64,000 bases of DNA from Halomonas korlensis (lineage in GTDB: Bacteria; Pseudomonadota; Gammaproteobacteria; Pseudomonadales; Halomonadaceae), in the NCBI RefSeq assembly GCF_900116705.1, contig NZ_FPBP01000010.1:62001-126000 (forward strand). Direction: 5' to 3'. Positions 20,951-29,806 of the stretch are shown here, piece by piece. A model generated the notes under the pieces. That model was given only the letters and a program-made list of their open reading frames with translations, was not told the DNA's origin and searched no databases. Position 1 is the stretch's first letter. The number at the start of each line of letters is the position of its first letter. Made by a program: the position numbers and the translations under genes.

Positions 20951-22504
20951 TTACTCCTGACGGATCTCGTCGGGAAGGGGCCACTGATAGCGCCTTACCA
21001 CCTCGTCACTCTCCATCGACTCCAGCCTGACCGGGAATCCCCATAATTGATGCAGGTGGCGAATCACCGGGTACACGCTGCGCGCCAACGGTCGGCGGCT
21101 ATCCTGGACATGGCGCAGCGTCAGCGACCGATCGCCGCGGATATCCGCCGAATAGACCTGGATATTGGGCTCGCGCACCGACAACGCATACTGCGTAGCC
21201 AGCGCCTCGCGAACGCGACGGTAGCCCCGCTCGTCGTGGATCGCCGCGACCTCGAGCATCTCCTCCTGATCGTCGTCGACCACCATGAACAGCTTGAGGT
21301 CGCGAATGACGCGGGGTGACAGAAACTGCTGGATGAACGACTCGTCCTTGAAGTTGCGCATGGCGAACTCCAGCGTTTCCCGCCAGTCGCTGCCGGCGAT
21401 GTCGGGGAACCATTCCCGATCCTCGTCGGTGGGTGACTGGCACATCCGCTTGAGGTCGGTGAAGATCGCGAATCCCAGCGCATAGGGGTTGATACCGCTG
21501 AAGTAGGGGCTATCGAAGGCGGGCTGGTTGACCACCGCGGTATGCGACTGCAGAAACTCGAGGATCAATCCTTCATCGACCAGGCCCTCATCGAAAAGCC
21601 GATTCATGATGGTGTAATGCCAGAAGGTCGCCCAGCCCTCGTTCATCACCTGGGTCTGGCGCTGCGGATAGAAATACTGTGCGAGCTTGCGCACGATGCG
21701 CACGATCTCGCGCTGCCAGGACGCCAGCAACGGGGCGTTCTTCTCGATGAAATAGAGCAGGTTTTCCTGAGGCTCGGCGGGATAGCGCCCCCCATCGTGA
21801 AGGCCCAGCGGGTCCTCCTCGTCCGGCCCCGCGGCCAGGACCTCCGATGCCGAAGGCGTGGGAATGGTGCGCCACAGGGTGTTGACCTGGGCCTGCAGAT
21901 ACGCCTCGCGCTCCTCTTGGCGCTGCGCCTCCTCGGCAGCCGAGATCGGCGAAGGCCGCTTGTAGCGGTCGACCCCGTAATTCTGTAACGCATGGCAGGC
22001 ATCGAGCAGTTGCTCGACCGCCGTGACGCCGTGACGCTCCTCGCACTCGGCGATGTACTTGCGGGCAAACACCAGGTAATCGATGATCGAGGAGGCGTCG
22101 GTCCAGGTGCGAAACAGGTAGTTGCCCTTGAAGAAGGAGTTATGGCCATAGCAGGCGTGGGCCATCACCAGCACCTGCATCATCAGGGTATTTTCCTCCA
22201 TCAGATAGGCGATGCAAGGGTCTGAATTGATGACAAGCTCGTAGGCCAGACCCATCTGCCCTCGGCGGTAGGCCTGCTCCACGGCCAGGAACTGCTTGCC
22301 GAAGGACCAGTGGGAGTAGCCGACCGGCATGCCCACACTGGCGTAGGCGTCCATCATCTGTTCTGTCGTGATGATTTCGATCTGATTGGGATAGGTGTCC
22401 AATCGATACTCGTCGGCGATACGGGCAATCTCGTCCTCGAACTCGGTGAGGATAGCGAAATTCCAGTCGGACCCCGTGGCGATTGGCTTGCGTCGGGTCA
22501 TCAA
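20951..22504 (-). CDS. ycgB: SpoVR family protein (YcgB)
   Basis: A 517-residue SpoVR/YcgB-family protein. Blocks typical of the family include QIEIITTEQMMDAYASVGMP, HWSFGKQF, MAHACYGHNSFFKGNYLF and QVMNEGWATFWHY; the conserved His and Glu residues of the latter two suggest a metal site, though no activity is established. It has no signal peptide. It is the third gene of prkA-yeaH-ycgB, a stationary-phase and stress-linked cluster conserved in many proteobacteria; the gap to yeaH is 27 bp. Confidence 0.95.
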   Translation of the reverse strand: MMTRRKPIATGSDWNFAILTEFEDEIARIADEYRLDTYPNQIEIITTEQMMDAYASVGMPVGYSHWSFGKQFLAVEQAYRRGQMGLAYELVINSDPCIAYLMEENTLMMQVLVMAHACYGHNSFFKGNYLFRTWTDASSIIDYLVFARKYIAECEERHGVTAVEQLLDACHALQNYGVDRYKRPSPISAAEEAQRQEEREAYLQAQVNTLWRTIPTPSASEVLAAGPDEEDPLGLHDGGRYPAEPQENLLYFIEKNAPLLASWQREIVRIVRKLAQYFYPQRQTQVMNEGWATFWHYTIMNRLFDEGLVDEGLILEFLQSHTAVVNQPAFDSPYFSGINPYALGFAIFTDLKRMCQSPTDEDREWFPDIAGSDWRETLEFAMRNFKDESFIQQFLSPRVIRDLKLFMVVDDDQEEMLEVAAIHDERGYRRVREALATQYALSVREPNIQVYSADIRGDRSLTLRHVQDSRRPLARSVYPVIRHLHQLWGFPVRLESMESDEVVRRYQWPLPDEIRQE

Positions 22505-22531
22505 TGCCTCCTTGGTCGCTTGCCCTCGTTG

Positions 22532-23815
22532 TCAAGGGCTGGCGACACGGCGCTTGAACAACTCTCGGAACACCGGATAGATATCACCGGCCTCGACGAT
22601 CTGGCGCATGGCGAAACGCGCAGGAAACTCAGCGGCCACGTTTTGATATTCCTCCCACAGGGCTTGATGGGCGTGGGGGGTGATTTCCACATAGGTGAAA
22701 TACTGCAGGCGTGACATCAAGCGTTCGACCAAGAGGTCGCGGCAGGTAACAGAATCATCGTCCCAGTTGTCACCATCCGAGGCCTGAGCAACGTAGAGAT
22801 TCCACTGCCCCGGGGGGTAGCGGTCGGCGATGATCTCGTCGACCAGTGTCAGGGCACTGGACACGATGGTGCCGCCGGTCTCGCGCGAGTAGAAGAATTC
22901 CTCCTCGTCCACCTCCTTGGCCGCGGTGTGGTGGCGCACGAACACCAGTTCGACCTTCTCGTAGTTGCGCTCCAGAAAGAGGTAGAGCAGCAGAAAGAAG
23001 CGCTTGGCAATGTCCTTGTGAGATTGGGTCATCGAGCCCGAGACATCCATCACGCAGAACATTACCGCCTTGCTCGACGGCTGCGGCTGATTGGTCAGGT
23101 TGTTGTAGCGCAGGTCATAGGTGTCGATGAAGGGTACCGCCTCCATACGCTTTTCGAGACGCGCGATTTCCTCCTTGAGTTCGCTGATGCGCGCCGGGTT
23201 GCGCAGGACCGGGTCCTTGCCCTCTTCGGCCTCCAGAGCCTCCTGCGCCTCGCGCAACGCACGACGAATGGGCGCGCGCATGGCGATACGGCGTGCATGC
23301 GCCTCGCGCATCGAGCGCACGATATTCATGCGCGCCGGTACCCCTTGACGGGAGATGCCCGCCCGCACCGGCCTCACCTCGTCGAGGTCGACCAATGCCT
23401 TGCGCTCCAGATGGGGCAGCTCCAGTCCATCGAAGACGAAGTCGAGAAACTCCTCGCGGCTCAGCGTGAAGGCGAACTCATCGACGCCTTCACCTTGATT
23501 GGAGGGGCCCCCCTCGCCTGCCCCACCACCACTGCCACCCCCGGGGCGGCGCAGCCGATCCCCCTCGACGAACTCTCGGTTACCGGGGGTGACAACAGTG
23601 CGTTTGCCCCCCGAGCCATGCTGGAAGACCGGCTCGGAGATGTCGCGGGCCGGAATCGAGACCTTTTCGCCACGCTCCATGTCGGTGATCGAGCGTCGAT
23701 TGACCGCCTCCTCGACCGACCGCTTGATATGCGTTCGGTAGCGGTCGAGGAAGCGCTGGCGGTTAACGGCGCTCTTGTGCTTGGCGTTGGCGCGTCGATC
23801 GATGAAATAACTCAT
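22532..23815 (-). CDS. yeaH: YeaH/YhbH family protein (DUF444)
   Basis: A 427-residue DUF444 protein with a C-terminal von Willebrand factor A-like domain; the metal-site motif DVSGSMTQS (about 258-266) is intact. The glycine-rich stretch [12 protein letters not shown] (about 94-105) is a linker. It is cytoplasmic and is thought to partner the PrkA/YeaG kinase. The second gene of the cluster, 25 bp after prkA. Confidence 0.95.
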   Translation of the reverse strand: MSYFIDRRANAKHKSAVNRQRFLDRYRTHIKRSVEEAVNRRSITDMERGEKVSIPARDISEPVFQHGSGGKRTVVTPGNREFVEGDRLRRPGGGSGGGAGEGGPSNQGEGVDEFAFTLSREEFLDFVFDGLELPHLERKALVDLDEVRPVRAGISRQGVPARMNIVRSMREAHARRIAMRAPIRRALREAQEALEAEEGKDPVLRNPARISELKEEIARLEKRMEAVPFIDTYDLRYNNLTNQPQPSSKAVMFCVMDVSGSMTQSHKDIAKRFFLLLYLFLERNYEKVELVFVRHHTAAKEVDEEEFFYSRETGGTIVSSALTLVDEIIADRYPPGQWNLYVAQASDGDNWDDDSVTCRDLLVERLMSRLQYFTYVEITPHAHQALWEEYQNVAAEFPARFAMRQIVEAGDIYPVFRELFKRRVASP

Positions 23816-23840
23816 TCAGACCTCCCGGCCGCTGGCCTGG

Positions 23841-25763
23841 TCATTGCGACTTGCGTACGCGCAGGTACCACTCGGAAAGCAGGCGAACCTGCTTCTCGGT
23901 ATATCCTCGATCCACCATTCGCGCCACGAAGTCCTCGTGCTTGCGCTGGTCCGCTGCCGAGGCCTTGGCATTGAAGGAAATGACCGGCAGCAGCTCTTCG
24001 GTATTGGCAAACATCTTATGTTCGATGACGCCCCGCAGCTTCTCGTAGGACTGCCAGCTGGGATTCATGCCATTGTTCTGGGCACGCGCCCGCAGTACGA
24101 AGTTGACCACCTCGTGGCGGAAGTCCTTGGGATTGGAAATTCCCGCCGGCTTCTCGATCTTCTCCAACTCCTCGTTGAGTGACTGGCGGTTGAGGAACTC
24201 ACCGGTTTCGGGATCTCGATATTCCTGATCCTGAATCCAGAAATCCGCATAAGTCACGTAGCGGTCGAAGATATTCTGGCCATATTCGGAATAGGACTCC
24301 AGATAGGCGGTCTGGATCTCCTTGCCGATGAAGTCCACATAACGTGGCGCCAGGAACTCCTTGATGAAGCGCAGGTAACGCTCGAAGGTCTCGCGGGGCA
24401 GCTGCTCCTGTTCGAGACGCTGTTCAAGCACATACAGGAGATGCACCGGGTTGGCGGCGATCTCGTGGTTATCGAAGTTGAAGACCTTGGAGAGAATCTT
24501 GAAGGCAAAACGTGTGGAGAGACCGTCCATGCCCTCATCGACACCGGCGGCGTCGCGGTACTCCTGTATCGACTTGGCCTTGGGGTCGGTGTCCTTGAGA
24601 TTCTCGCCATCGTAGACGCGCATCTTGGAATAGATGCTCGAATTCTCGGGTTCCTTGAGCCGCGACAGTACCGAGAACTGCGCCAGCATGCGCAGGGTAT
24701 CCGGGGCGCAGGGCGCCTCGGCCAGCGACGAATGCTCGAGCAGCTTCTTGTAGATGTTGATCTCTTCGGAAACCCTCAGGCAATAGGGCACCTTGACGAT
24801 ATAGACCCGATCGAGGAAGGCCTCGTTGTTGCGATTGTTGCGGAAGGTCTGCCATTCGCTCTCATTGGAGTGCGCCAGCACGATACCGTCGAAGGGGATC
24901 GCCCCCATGCCTTCCGTCGGGTTGTAGTTGCCCTCCTGAGTTGCGGTCAAGAGCGGATGCAGCACCTTGATCGGCGCCTTGAACATCTCGACGAACTCCA
25001 TCAGGCCCTGATTGGCTCGACACAGGCCGCCCGAGAAGCTGTAGGCATCCGGATCATCCTGGGAGTAGAGTTCGAGCTGGCGGATGTCGACCTTGCCCAC
25101 CAGCGAGGAAATGTCCTGATTGTTCTCATCCCCGGGCTCGGTCTTGGAAATGGCGATCTGATGAAGCCGTGACGGGTAAAGGCGCACCACCCGAAACTTC
25201 GATACATCGCCGCCGAACTCCTTGAGGCGCTTGGCCGCCCAGGGCGACATTACGCTCTTCATGCAGCGCCTGGGGATCCCGTATTCCTTCTCAAGCAGCT
25301 CGCCGTCTTCTTCGGGCGAAAAAAGCCCCAGCGGGGACTCATAGACCGGTGACCCCTTGATGGCGTAGAACGGCACATGTTCCATGAGAAGCTTGAGGCG
25401 CTCGGCGAGCGACGACTTGCCACCGCCTACCGGACCGAGCAGATAAAGAATCTGCTTGCGCTCCTCAAGCCCTTGGGCGGCATGGCGGAAATAGGACACG
25501 ATCTGCTCGATCGCCTCCTCCATGCCGTAGAATTCGGCGAATGCCGGATAGCGGCGAATCACCTTGTTGGAAAAGATACGTGACAACCGCGAGTCCTTCG
25601 CGGTATCGATCACTTCGGGCTCGCCGATGGCCTCCAACATCCGCTCGGCCGCACTGGCGTAAGCCACTGGCTCCTGGCGGCAGAGTTCCAGATACTCCTG
25701 CAGGCTCATCTCTTCCTGCTGGACACGAGCGAAGCGGTTCTGCACATGATCGAAGATGCTCAT
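23841..25763 (-). CDS. yeaG: PrkA family serine protein kinase (YeaG)
   Basis: A 640-residue protein with an N-terminal AAA-type ATPase domain (Walker A GPVGGGKSS, residues 110-118) and a C-terminal PrkA kinase-like domain (about 400-640). Homologues (E. coli YeaG, Bacillus PrkA) act in nitrogen starvation, stationary-phase adaptation and sporulation. The ATG at 25763 has a strong AGGAGG ribosome site. It is the first gene of a three-gene operon with yeaH and ycgB. Confidence 0.96.
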   Translation of the reverse strand: MSIFDHVQNRFARVQQEEMSLQEYLELCRQEPVAYASAAERMLEAIGEPEVIDTAKDSRLSRIFSNKVIRRYPAFAEFYGMEEAIEQIVSYFRHAAQGLEERKQILYLLGPVGGGKSSLAERLKLLMEHVPFYAIKGSPVYESPLGLFSPEEDGELLEKEYGIPRRCMKSVMSPWAAKRLKEFGGDVSKFRVVRLYPSRLHQIAISKTEPGDENNQDISSLVGKVDIRQLELYSQDDPDAYSFSGGLCRANQGLMEFVEMFKAPIKVLHPLLTATQEGNYNPTEGMGAIPFDGIVLAHSNESEWQTFRNNRNNEAFLDRVYIVKVPYCLRVSEEINIYKKLLEHSSLAEAPCAPDTLRMLAQFSVLSRLKEPENSSIYSKMRVYDGENLKDTDPKAKSIQEYRDAAGVDEGMDGLSTRFAFKILSKVFNFDNHEIAANPVHLLYVLEQRLEQEQLPRETFERYLRFIKEFLAPRYVDFIGKEIQTAYLESYSEYGQNIFDRYVTYADFWIQDQEYRDPETGEFLNRQSLNEELEKIEKPAGISNPKDFRHEVVNFVLRARAQNNGMNPSWQSYEKLRGVIEHKMFANTEELLPVISFNAKASAADQRKHEDFVARMVDRGYTEKQVRLLSEWYLRVRKSQ

Positions 25764-25928
25764 CGATTCCTCCTGTATACCCGTTTCCCCCGACTTCCTT
25801 GTTGTACAGGGATTGATCGCGGTGGGGTCTCAACAGCGTAGACAGCATCAGCGGATAAGGGTTTGCTGAGCAAATCAACGCACGAGCCCTCATCATTGAG
25901 AACCCGGGTGCGTAGAAGCAGTTCATGG

Positions 25929-25955
25929 AAAAAACGTGCAGTATTAAACGCTGCA
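25929..25955 (-). terminator. Terminator after fadH
   Basis: On the minus strand TGCAG (25955-25951) pairs with CTGCA (25941-25937), followed by CG and a run of six T (25934-25929). It lies 40 bp after the fadH stop and before the yeaG promoter region. The stem is short, but the T-run is good. Confidence 0.6.
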
Positions 25956-25994
25956 AGGATAGTGGCGCCGTGGAGGTGCCTCCGACGAGCGATA

Positions 25995-28043
25995 TCATAG
26001 CTGCGACGCCAGGCGCACCCCTTGATCGATGGCACGCTTGGCATCGAGCTCGGCGGCTTTTTCGGCCCCGCCGATCAGATGCACCGTCACGCCGGCTGCC
26101 TGCAACGGCATGAAGAGTTCGCGCACCGGTTCTTGCCCAGCACAGATCACGATGCTGTCCACGTCAAGTCGACGCATCTTGCCATTGACACGCATATGCA
26201 GGCCGTCATCGTCGATTTTCACGTACTCGCAGCCGGTCAATGTCTCGACTCGGTGCTGCCGGAGCGAGGCGCGATGGACCCAGCCGGTGGTCTTGCCCAA
26301 CCCCTTGCCGGGCTTGCTGGCCTTACGCTGCAACAACATGACCTGACGGCCGATGGGTGGCGCAACCGGTGCCGTGAGACCGCCTCGCTCGGTCACGGTG
26401 ATATCCACGCCCCACTCGGCGCGCCAGGCCACTGCGTCGAGGCTGGGCTGGCCGGTGTGACTCAGTAGTTCAGCGACATCGAAGCCGACACCCCCCGCCC
26501 CGATAATCGCGACTCGCCTGCCCACTCGCTCGGGGTGGGTGATGGCCTCGGGATAACTGATCACCGAGGAGTGTTCGCCCCCGGGGATGGTCAGGGGTCG
26601 CGGTCGCACGCCACTGGCCAGCACCACGGCATCGAAGCCGCGCAGCGTGTCCATCGTTGCTTCGCAGTCGAGCTTAATTACCACGCCGTGTTTTGCCAGC
26701 ATGACCCGGTAATAACGCAGCGTCTCGGCGAACTCTTCCTTGCCGGGAATGCGTTGTGCGTAGTTGAACTGCCCACCCAGCTCCGCACCGCGCTCGAATA
26801 GCGTAACGCAATGGCCGCGCTGGGCCGCCGCCAGCGCGGCCGACATCCCCGCAGGACCTCCACCGACCACGGCGATGGCGCGAGATGTTGCTGCTGGCTC
26901 GATGAGCAACTCGGTCTCGTGGCAGGCGCGGGGATTGACCAGGCAGGAGGTCAGTTTCCCCTGAAAGGTATGATCCAGGCAGGCCTGGTTGCAGGCGATG
27001 CAGGTGTTGATCTCATCATCACGACCGGTGGCCGCCTTGCGGATCCAGGCCGGGTCGGCGAGAAAGGGGCGCGCCATGGACACCATATCGGCGTGACCCT
27101 CGGCGAGCACCCTTTCAGCCACCTCCGGCATATTGATGCGATTGGTGGTGATCAACGGTATCGTCAGCTCCGCCCGCAAGCGTCGCGACACCTCGGTGAA
27201 GGCAGCACGCGGCACGCTGGTGACGATAGTCGGCACGCGCGCCTCATGCCAGCCGATGCCGGTATTGATGATATCGGCGCCGGCCGTCTCGATGGCACGA
27301 CCCAGCGTCACGACCTCGTCCCAGGTGCTGCCCTCTTCCACCAGATCGATCATCGACAGCCGGAAGATGAGCAGGAAGTTGTTCCCTACCGCCTGACGAA
27401 TGCGCCTTACGATCTCCACGGCAAAACGCAGGCGATTCTCGAGACACCCGCCCCATTGGTCCGTTCGCTGGTTGGTGCGCCGGCAGAGGAACTGGTTGAT
27501 CAGGTAGCCTTCCGAGCCCATCACCTCGACGCCGTCGTAGCCGGCCACCTTTGCCAGGGTGGCGCAGCGCACGTAGTCGTCGATCTGCCGAGCCACCTCA
27601 TCGGCAGCAAGCTCACGGGGAAGGTAGGGGTTGATCGGCGCCTGAATGGGCGAAGGAGCCACCAGATCGGGGGAATAGGCGTAACGCCCGGCATGCAGGA
27701 TCTGCAGGCAGATACGGCCGCCCTCGGCGTGTACCGCTTCGACTACGGGACGATGCCGCTCGGCCTCGTCGGGCGTGGTGAGTTTCGCCGCCCCCTGAAA
27801 CACGGCGCCTTCGGCGTTGGGTGCGAAACCACCGGTCACGATCAGCCCCACGCCCTCGCGCGCCCTTTCAGTATAAAACGCCGCCAGGCGCGCAAAACCG
27901 TTCGGTGCCTCTTCGAGGTTGGTGTGCATGGACCCCATCAATACCCGGTTGGGCAGCGTCAGCGGGCCAACCCTCAAGGGGCGAAACAGATGGGGAGTCG
28001 TGTCGCTCACGGCCGAGATCCTCGCAGTCGTCATCGCCAGCAT
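25995..28043 (-). CDS. fadH: NADPH-dependent 2,4-dienoyl-CoA reductase (FadH-like)
   Basis: A 682-residue old-yellow-enzyme-related flavoprotein. Residues about 15-335 form the FMN-binding TIM barrel. A 4Fe-4S binding segment, CIACNQAC (348-355) with C367 and C374, follows. The C-terminal part binds FAD and NAD(P)H (VVGGGPAGMSAA at about 392-403 and IIGAGGVGFDVAE). It reduces 2,4-dienoyl-CoA during beta-oxidation of unsaturated fatty acids. ATGs at codons 1 and 4 are both possible and neither has a good ribosome site. It could instead act on other enoate substrates, as related enzymes do. Confidence 0.9.
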   Translation of the reverse strand: MLAMTTARISAVSDTTPHLFRPLRVGPLTLPNRVLMGSMHTNLEEAPNGFARLAAFYTERAREGVGLIVTGGFAPNAEGAVFQGAAKLTTPDEAERHRPVVEAVHAEGGRICLQILHAGRYAYSPDLVAPSPIQAPINPYLPRELAADEVARQIDDYVRCATLAKVAGYDGVEVMGSEGYLINQFLCRRTNQRTDQWGGCLENRLRFAVEIVRRIRQAVGNNFLLIFRLSMIDLVEEGSTWDEVVTLGRAIETAGADIINTGIGWHEARVPTIVTSVPRAAFTEVSRRLRAELTIPLITTNRINMPEVAERVLAEGHADMVSMARPFLADPAWIRKAATGRDDEINTCIACNQACLDHTFQGKLTSCLVNPRACHETELLIEPAATSRAIAVVGGGPAGMSAALAAAQRGHCVTLFERGAELGGQFNYAQRIPGKEEFAETLRYYRVMLAKHGVVIKLDCEATMDTLRGFDAVVLASGVRPRPLTIPGGEHSSVISYPEAITHPERVGRRVAIIGAGGVGFDVAELLSHTGQPSLDAVAWRAEWGVDITVTERGGLTAPVAPPIGRQVMLLQRKASKPGKGLGKTTGWVHRASLRQHRVETLTGCEYVKIDDDGLHMRVNGKMRRLDVDSIVICAGQEPVRELFMPLQAAGVTVHLIGGAEKAAELDAKRAIDQGVRLASQL

Positions 28044-28202
28044 TCAAACAACTGTATGACAGTCGACAGGGAGACGCAAAAGACCGTCATCGTTGAAGTA
28101 CAAGACCGGCTTGGCAACGGCGAGCACTGACGACAGCATCAGGAGCGCGCGGGCAAGAACTATGCGCAATCGACGCTAAGCATAAAAAACACGAGGCACA
28201 CG

Positions 28203-28229
28203 AAAACCCCGAGGCCAGAGACCTCGGGG
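28203..28229 (-). terminator. Terminator of the tRNA cluster
   Basis: CCCCGAGG (28207-28214) pairs with CCTCGGGG (28222-28229); on the minus strand the stem is followed by TTTT. It lies 13 bp beyond the last tRNA-Asp and should end the five-tRNA transcript. Confidence 0.8.
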
Positions 28230-28241
28230 TCAAAATCGCGA

Positions 28242-28318
28242 TGGCGGACCGGACGGGACTCGAACCCGCGACCTCCGGCGTGACAGGCCGGCATTCTAAC
28301 CGACTGAACTACCGGTCC
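28242..28318 (-). tRNA. tRNA-Asp (GTC)
   Basis: A 77-nt tRNA with CCA encoded. On the minus strand: acceptor GGACCGG/CCGGTCC, D-arm GTTCAGTCGGTTAGAAT, anticodon loop CTGTCAC giving GTC, T-arm GCGGGTTCGAGTCCCGT. It is the last member of a five-tRNA cluster. Confidence 0.97.
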
Positions 28319-28321
28319 GCA

Positions 28322-28398
28322 TGGTGGGTGATACCGGACTCGAACCAGTGACCCCCAGCATGTGAGGCTGGTGCTCTAACCAACTGAGCTAATCACCC
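28322..28398 (-). tRNA. tRNA-Val (CAC)
   Basis: A 77-nt tRNA with CCA encoded. Acceptor GGGTGAT/ATCACCC; anticodon stem CCAGC/GCTGG encloses CTCACAT, giving anticodon CAC, which reads the valine codon GUG. This isoacceptor is less widespread than TAC or GAC and suits a genome rich in GUG codons. It lies 3 bp from the neighbouring tRNA-Asp. Confidence 0.93.
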
Positions 28399-28462
28399 AC
28401 GAACATCTTGCTGCGTTACTTACATCTCTCAGCGTCACTTATCTTGCATCTGCGGACCATCC

Positions 28463-28539
28463 TGGCGGACCGGACGGGACTCGAACCCGCGACCTCCGGC
28501 GTGACAGGCCGGCATTCTAACCGACTGAACTACCGGTCC
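28463..28539 (-). tRNA. tRNA-Asp (GTC), second copy
   Basis: Sequence identical over the mature tRNA to the Asp gene at 28242-28318, including the encoded CCA end. Anticodon GTC. It is separated from tRNA-Val(CAC) by 64 bp. Confidence 0.97.
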
Positions 28540-28568
28540 ACAATAAGACGAGACAGCTTGGAACACGA

Positions 28569-28645
28569 TGGCGGACCGGACGGGACTCGAACCCGCGACC
28601 TCCGGCGTGACAGGCCGGCATTCTAACCAACTGAACTACCGGTCC
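28569..28645 (-). tRNA. tRNA-Asp (GTC), third copy
   Basis: Third tRNA-Asp copy with encoded CCA. It differs from the other two by one base in the D-loop (minus-strand GTTCAGTTGG instead of GTTCAGTCGG). It lies 29 bp upstream of the second copy in the direction of transcription. Confidence 0.96.
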
Positions 28646-28685
28646 ACTGCGTGATTCCTACATGATCGACCACTACCAGCGGCAA

Positions 28686-28761
28686 TGGTGGGTGGTACAG
28701 GGTTCGAACCTGTGACCCCCAGCTTGTAAGGCTGGTGCTCTCCCAGCTGAGCTAACCACCC
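28686..28761 (-). tRNA. tRNA-Val (TAC)
   Basis: A 76-nt tRNA with encoded CCA. Acceptor GGGTGGT/ACCACCC, D-arm TAGCTCAGCTGGGAGAGC, anticodon loop CTTACAA giving TAC. It is the first gene of the cluster in the minus-strand direction, so the promoter should lie just above 28761. Confidence 0.97.
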
Positions 28762-28910
28762 TCGGTCACGTGGCGCAGAATTCTACAGGGGTACCCGCTA
28801 ATGTCAACGCTTTTTCTTGGCCAAGACCAAGCGGTACTGATGGGAGAAACATCGGCCATTCATCGACTTGCCGACAAGCCAGGCATAAGCCTCATGCCGG
28901 AGCATGGCGC

Positions 28911-29633
28911 TCATGACGCCCCGGCCATGAAGGAGGCAATGGCCTCGGCGGCCTCCTGGATCAGGTCAAGCTGGGTGCGTCCCGAACTGCGCCGCGGCTT
29001 CCAGTCATGATCGCCGTCTTTCAGCCAGTGCAGCGCCACGCTGTCTGGCAGCGAATAGCCACTCACCTCATCTTGGCTACCGAAGGGGTCGCGGGTGCCC
29101 TGCACCACTAGCGTCGGGCAGGTGATCAGCGGCCAGTGTGACAGGCGCAGCGTGTCCGGCTTGCCGGGTGGATGGAAGGGATAACCGCAAAGCACCAGAC
29201 CCGCGGCGGCGTCACGAGCGGCCAGCAGACTGGCCGCTCGCCCGCCCATGGATTTGCCGCCGACCCAGAGCGGCGGCAAATCATTATGTGACACGGTGTC
29301 GCACCAGCGTGCCAGTTCGTCGACCAGTCGGTCGATCCTGGGCGGAGGACGCCGGCGAGCCTCACGACGCATCTGCTGCAGGTAGGCAAACTCCATCGCC
29401 AGGGTCTGGACGCCGGTTTCGGCCAGGGCATGGTGCAAGCGTTCAAGGAACACCGAATCTTGTCCAGCCCCCGCGCCATGGGCGATCAACAGGCGTCCCA
29501 GGCGTGCCTCACCACGCACCGCCAACGGCCCCAGCCCATCGACCCACCACTCGCCCACCTCACCCGAACGCAAGGCCTCGCGTAGCTTTACAGGTGAAAT
29601 TCGCCGGTCGTTCTGGTAAAAAAATGTTGTCAC
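28911..29633 (-). CDS. Alpha/beta hydrolase (KANL3/Tex30-like)
   Basis: A 240-residue cytoplasmic alpha/beta hydrolase. It shows the early oxyanion-type block LLIAHGAGAGQDS (about 48-60), the nucleophile elbow GGKSMGG with Ser at about 128, an acidic residue in GTRDPFG (about 190) and a histidine in DGDHDWKPR (about 217). It starts with GTG at 29633 preceded by GAGAGGGTGG. The bacterial members of this group have no firm substrate. It is transcribed divergently from ccoN. Confidence 0.85.
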   Translation of the reverse strand: MTTFFYQNDRRISPVKLREALRSGEVGEWWVDGLGPLAVRGEARLGRLLIAHGAGAGQDSVFLERLHHALAETGVQTLAMEFAYLQQMRREARRRPPPRIDRLVDELARWCDTVSHNDLPPLWVGGKSMGGRAASLLAARDAAAGLVLCGYPFHPPGKPDTLRLSHWPLITCPTLVVQGTRDPFGSQDEVSGYSLPDSVALHWLKDGDHDWKPRRSSGRTQLDLIQEAAEAIASFMAGAS

Positions 29634-29721
29634 GCGACCACCCTCTCGAGTTCATGCATCGACACGTTGACATGTTCAGGCGAGACCGCGGTGCGGTAGA
29701 ATCCCTATTTCCAACCTGATA

Positions 29722-29735
29722 TTGACCTGCATCAT
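29722..29735 (+). promoter_or_regulatory. Candidate FNR/Anr box upstream of ccoN
   Basis: TTGAC-CTGC-ATCAT matches the FNR consensus TTGAT-N4-ATCAA at eight of ten positions. It is centred about 78 bp before the ccoN start. Oxygen-dependent control of cbb3 oxidase by FNR/Anr is well established in related bacteria, and an fnr gene lies at the end of this cluster. Confidence 0.55.
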
Positions 29736-29806
29736 CCTGCGGGAAGCTGCCACCGGGCACAATGCCGCGGGGCCAACCCCAAGATCGCATTCGATGGGAA
29801 CCTGAC

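Noticed and set aside
28408..28626. 72-codon plus-strand frame with PDGTRTRDLRRDRPAF
   Set aside because: It is an antisense reading of the repeated tRNA-Asp genes.
28242..28761. Repeated 70-80 bp units resembling an array
   Set aside because: They fold as tRNAs with encoded CCA; spacing is irregular and there are no unique spacers of constant length, so it is not CRISPR.
28801..29010. 69-codon plus-strand frame near the tRNA cluster
   Set aside because: Its second half is antisense to the alpha/beta hydrolase gene and it has no convincing ribosome site.
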